A stretch of 64,000 nucleotides of DNA from Phenylobacterium immobile (ATCC 35973) (GTDB taxonomy: Bacteria; Pseudomonadota; Alphaproteobacteria; Caulobacterales; Caulobacteraceae), in NCBI RefSeq assembly GCF_001375595.1, contig NZ_CVJQ01000001.1, positions 2,135,001 to 2,199,000 on the forward strand, read 5' to 3'. Shown piece by piece: positions 61,437 through 64,000 of the stretch. Made by a program: the position numbers and the translations under genes. The stretch's first letter is position 1, and every line of letters starts with the position of its first letter. The notes beneath the pieces are model-generated. The model did not search any database. It worked only from the letters and a program-made list of their open reading frames with translations, and had not been told where the DNA came from.

Positions 61437-62482
61437 AGCCGTATTTCCGTAAAGCCGGAAACCCGGCTTCACACATTTCAACGATCCCGGCTCTGCGACG
61501 AAGCGCATTGCCGCTCCTGATGCTGGCGACGTCCGCGGTCGCCGGCTGCGCCACCAGCACTCCGCCGCCGGAGATTTCGTACGATGCCGCTGCTCCGGCG
61601 GTACAGACTGTGCCCCCCCCGGGGCCAGTCACCGTGGTCGAAATCCCGCGGCCGCTCCCCCTGCCCGGGCAGATGCAGCGCGTCGAACCCTCTCGATCCA
61701 CGCCGGAGCCGACCGACCCGACGGCGCGCGTCAGCCAGGCCAATGCTGCTGCGCGCATGGAGCCGGTGCGCGACGGCTTCATCAACTCGATGCAGGTCTA
61801 TCCGTTCACCCAGGGCGCGCTCTACCAAGTCTACACCGCCGTCGGACAGATCACCGACATCGCGTTGCAGCCGGGCGAGCAACTCGTCGGCTCGGGTCCG
61901 GTCGCCGCCGGCGATACGGTGCGCTGGATCATTGGCGACACGCAGAGCGGCGCCGGGCCGACCCTGCAGGTCCACATCCTGGTCAAGCCGACCCGGCCAG
62001 ACCTGATGACCAACCTCATCATCAACACCAACCTGCGCACCTACCATATGGAACTCCGCTCGACCGAGCGCACCTACATGGCCTCGGTCTCGTGGCAGTA
62101 CCCGCAGGATCAGCTCATCGCGCTGCGCCGGCAGAACAGCCAAGCCGAGGTCGCACAGCCCGTCGCATCGGGCGTCGACCTCGCCAACGTTAACTTCCGT
62201 TACGCAATCGACGGGGACCGGGCGCCATGGCGGCCGCTGCGCGCCTTCGACGACGGCCACCAGGTCTTCATCGAATTTCCGCGCGGCATCGGCCAGGGCG
62301 AGCTGCCGCCACTGTTCGTCGTCGGCTCCGAGGGCAACGTCTCGGAGTTGGTGAACTACCGGGTACGCGGCCACTACATGATCGTCGATCGACTCTTTGC
62401 CGCCGCCGAGCTGCGCATGGGGCCCGGCGATCGCCAGAAGCGCGTCCGCATCGTGCGCACCGATGGGAGCCCGACGTCGTGA
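61433..62482 (+). CDS. trbG: Conjugal transfer lipoprotein TrbG (VirB9)
   Basis: A 349-residue protein with a lipoprotein-type signal ending SAVAGC (Cys about 40), a proline-rich linker and a VirB9 domain (VYPFTQGALYQVYTAVGQITDIALQPGE; MASVSWQYPQD; FIEFPRGIGQGELPPLFVVG). It forms the outer-membrane core ring with TrbI. The start overlaps trbF and the stop overlaps trbI (GTGA). Confidence 0.94.
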   Translation: MKPYFRKAGNPASHISTIPALRRSALPLLMLATSAVAGCATSTPPPEISYDAAAPAVQTVPPPGPVTVVEIPRPLPLPGQMQRVEPSRSTPEPTDPTARVSQANAAARMEPVRDGFINSMQVYPFTQGALYQVYTAVGQITDIALQPGEQLVGSGPVAAGDTVRWIIGDTQSGAGPTLQVHILVKPTRPDLMTNLIINTNLRTYHMELRSTERTYMASVSWQYPQDQLIALRRQNSQAEVAQPVASGVDLANVNFRYAIDGDRAPWRPLRAFDDGHQVFIEFPRGIGQGELPPLFVVGSEGNVSELVNYRVRGHYMIVDRLFAAAELRMGPGDRQKRVRIVRTDGSPTS

Positions 62483-63702
62483 GCGAGACCGAGCCGAGGA
62501 AAGAGGAAGAACTGGACGAGGAGGCGCGGCCGCTGACCGGGGACCCCGTCGGTCCGGCGCCGATGCGGCTTCGCGCAGAGCCGCCGCGCGTCACCCGCCT
62601 GTCGCGAAAGGTGCTGGCAGGCCTTGGCCTGATGGCCAGCGTCGGGATCGGCGGCGCGCTTATCTACTCCCTTCAGACGCCCGACGGCGGTCGGCCAAAC
62701 GAGGAGCTCTACTCGACCGAGAACCGCGCGACGGCGGACGGCATCGCCGGCCTGCCACGTGACTATTCCGGCGTGCCTCAGCTCGGACCTCCGCTGCCGG
62801 GTGATCTCGGTCGGCCGATGCTGACCGCACAGAACAGAGGCCAGCCTGTTCCCGCGCCCGGCGTGGCCGCTCCCGGCCCGGGTTCCAGCCCAGAAGAGCA
62901 GAGGCGCATTCAGGAGCTTGAAGCGGCGCGCACGGCGCGTTTGTTCGCCGCCACCGAAACAATGACAGCGTCCGCACTACCGTCCCAGGCGACGCCTGCC
63001 ACGCAACCGGCACCCGATCTCGCCGGTCTTGGCTTGGCCTCCTCGCCGGCGACGCCCACGCCACAGGACCGGCAGAACGCGTTCCTCAATGCGGCCGCCG
63101 ACCGACGCACCGCCGCTCCCGATCGCGTCGCCGCGCCGGCGTCGCTAAACATTTTGCAGGCCGGAGCCGTGATTTCCGCCGCACTGATCACGGGGATCCG
63201 TTCGGACCTTCCCGGTCAGATCACCGCCCAGGTTACCGAGAACATCTACGACAGCCCTACGGGCCGCATCCTGCTGGTGCCGCAAGGGACACGGGTCATC
63301 GGTGAGTACGATAGCAACGTTCAGTCGGGGCAAAGCCGCGTGCTCTTGGTCTGGCGCCGACTGATTTTCCCGAACGGCCGGTCGATCGTCCTCGACCGTC
63401 AACCGGGTGCTGACGCTGAAGGCTTCGCAGGCCTGCAGGACCGTGTCGATTATCACTGGTGGGACCTTGCCAAGGCAGCGGGGCTTTCAACGCTGCTCGG
63501 CGTCGGCGCGGAGCTTGCCGTCGATGATGACGATCGTTTGATTCAAGCGATCCGCAACGGCGGCCAGGATACGATCAATGATGCTGGGCAGCAGATGGTT
63601 CGGAGACAGCTCAACATTGCACCCACGCTGACCATCCGGCCGGGGTCCCCGGTGCACGTTCTCGTCACGCGCGACCTCCTGCTCGAGCCATATGGAGGGT
63701 GA
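62479..63702 (+). CDS. trbI: Conjugal transfer protein TrbI (VirB10)
   Basis: A 407-residue protein: acidic cytosolic start, one membrane helix (about 50-68), a proline-rich periplasmic linker and a C-terminal VirB10 beta-barrel domain (LQAGAVISAALITGIRSDLPGQITAQVTENIYDSPTGR, GTRVIGEYDSNVQSGQSRVLLVW, TIRPGSPVHVLVTRDLLL). It spans both membranes. The GTG start at 62479 overlaps the trbG stop; a longer in-frame start at 62227 lies within trbG. Confidence 0.94.
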   Translation: MSETEPRKEEELDEEARPLTGDPVGPAPMRLRAEPPRVTRLSRKVLAGLGLMASVGIGGALIYSLQTPDGGRPNEELYSTENRATADGIAGLPRDYSGVPQLGPPLPGDLGRPMLTAQNRGQPVPAPGVAAPGPGSSPEEQRRIQELEAARTARLFAATETMTASALPSQATPATQPAPDLAGLGLASSPATPTPQDRQNAFLNAAADRRTAAPDRVAAPASLNILQAGAVISAALITGIRSDLPGQITAQVTENIYDSPTGRILLVPQGTRVIGEYDSNVQSGQSRVLLVWRRLIFPNGRSIVLDRQPGADAEGFAGLQDRVDYHWWDLAKAAGLSTLLGVGAELAVDDDDRLIQAIRNGGQDTINDAGQQMVRRQLNIAPTLTIRPGSPVHVLVTRDLLLEPYGG

Positions 63703-63704
63703 TC

Positions 63705-63944
63705 ATGGCAAAGCTGAAGCTGTCCGGCATCCCGAACCAAAAGCCGGTCAAGGTCACCGTCGAACTACCCGCCGCCCTGCATAGGGAGTTGGTCGCCTAT
63801 GCTGAAATTCTTGGACGAGAAGCGGGCCAGGCGATCGGTGATCCCTCCGTGCTGATCGCACCCATGGTTCAACGCTTCATAGAAACAGATCGGGGATTTG
63901 CGCGGGCACGCCGGGAGGAGCGAGGAGCGCCATCAGTGGCATAA
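63705..63944 (+). CDS. DUF2274 family protein
   Basis: A 79-residue DUF2274 protein, LKLSGIPNQKPVKVTVELPAALHRELVAYAEIL, with a ribbon-helix-helix-like N-terminus. It closes the trb operon in these ICEs; function unknown. ATG 63705 follows GGAGG by six bases; GTG 63699 overlaps the trbI stop. The remaining 56 bases of the window show no gene. Confidence 0.9.
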   Translation: MAKLKLSGIPNQKPVKVTVELPAALHRELVAYAEILGREAGQAIGDPSVLIAPMVQRFIETDRGFARARREERGAPSVA

Positions 63945-64000
63945 GGATTCCAACGGCCGTTCGCCGTGCTGACGCGGCTGCGATTTTCACCGCGCGCGCG

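Larger units (their letters stand above)
25111..64000. mobile_element. Integrative and conjugative element, left end to beyond window
   Basis: The element begins inside radC. It carries a tyrosine integrase next to the junction, RepA with iterons, ParA/ParB-type proteins, a DUF3363 relaxase, TraG coupling protein and a complete trbB-C-D-E-J-K-L-F-G-I type IV secretion operon, ending with DUF2274. Cargo at the left end is a nuclease, HigBA, a Gabija-type defense pair, NhaA and an IS110 element. The right end and the remainder of radC are not in the window, so the size is at least 38.9 kb. The gene order matches trb-type ICEs known from sphingomonads and other alphaproteobacteria. Confidence 0.9.

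Overview
The window is high-GC DNA from an alphaproteobacterium, most likely a member of the Caulobacteraceae (Caulobacter/Phenylobacterium type). The evidence is gene content: paired RTX-repeat proteins beginning MATYxF, a sulfate ABC operon next to a TonB-dependent receptor, and a trb-type conjugation element. No 16S gene is present, so the assignment is an inference.

Chromosomal part (1 to about 25,110). In order: a partial CBS-domain protein, a rhomboid protease, a large M16 peptidase, a gamma-carbonic anhydrase-like protein, PhoH, a small conserved protein and OsmC. Next come the four-gene sulfate transporter operon sbp-cysT-cysW-cysA (minus strand) and a divergent TonB-dependent receptor. 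These are followed by methylmalonyl-CoA mutase (mutA-mutB), a hemerythrin-domain protein, two paralogous RTX-repeat proteins, a winged-helix regulator with a degenerate receiver, and tRNA-Leu(UAA). The chromosomal part ends with a CinA-type molybdopterin-binding-domain protein, sfsA, map, a GNAT acetyltransferase and the 5' part of radC.

Integrative and conjugative element (about 25,111 to beyond 64,000). radC is cut at the codons for its HNHP motif. Foreign DNA starts there with repeated arm-type sites and a tyrosine integrase, so this is the left end of an ICE. The left cargo block holds a secreted SNase-like nuclease, a HigBA-type toxin-antitoxin pair, a Gabija-type anti-phage system (OLD-family AAA/TOPRIM nuclease plus UvrD-like helicase), an NhaA antiporter and an IS110-family insertion sequence. 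The maintenance and regulation block holds a frameshifted DUF932 gene, a large ParB-like protein, a TOPRIM protein, a DUF2493 protein, a minus-strand 2H phosphoesterase resembling the anti-CBASS protein Acb1, small membrane proteins, DUF736, XRE and DUF2285 regulators, an AlpA-like HTH protein, a RepA-type initiator with three iterons, and ParA. The transfer block holds a TraF-like peptidase, DUF2840 and DUF736 proteins, a lytic transglycosylase, a DUF3363 relaxase, TraG, a CopG-like protein and trbB-C-D-E-J-K-L-F-G-I, ending with a DUF2274 gene. The right end (attR and the rest of radC) lies outside the window.

How it works together. Integrase and arm sites move the element in and out of radC. 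RepA/iterons and ParA/ParB suggest plasmid-like replication and partition while excised. The relaxase, TraG and the Trb type IV secretion system transfer it. HigBA, Gabija and the Acb1-like enzyme would stabilise the element, defend its host and counter CBASS in new hosts. The least explained signals are two families of structured 5' leaders that recur before unrelated ICE genes, with the ribosome binding site next to the structure. The best pair (34,796-34,880 and 36,165-36,249) keeps an identical AGAGG loop on stems of different sequence.
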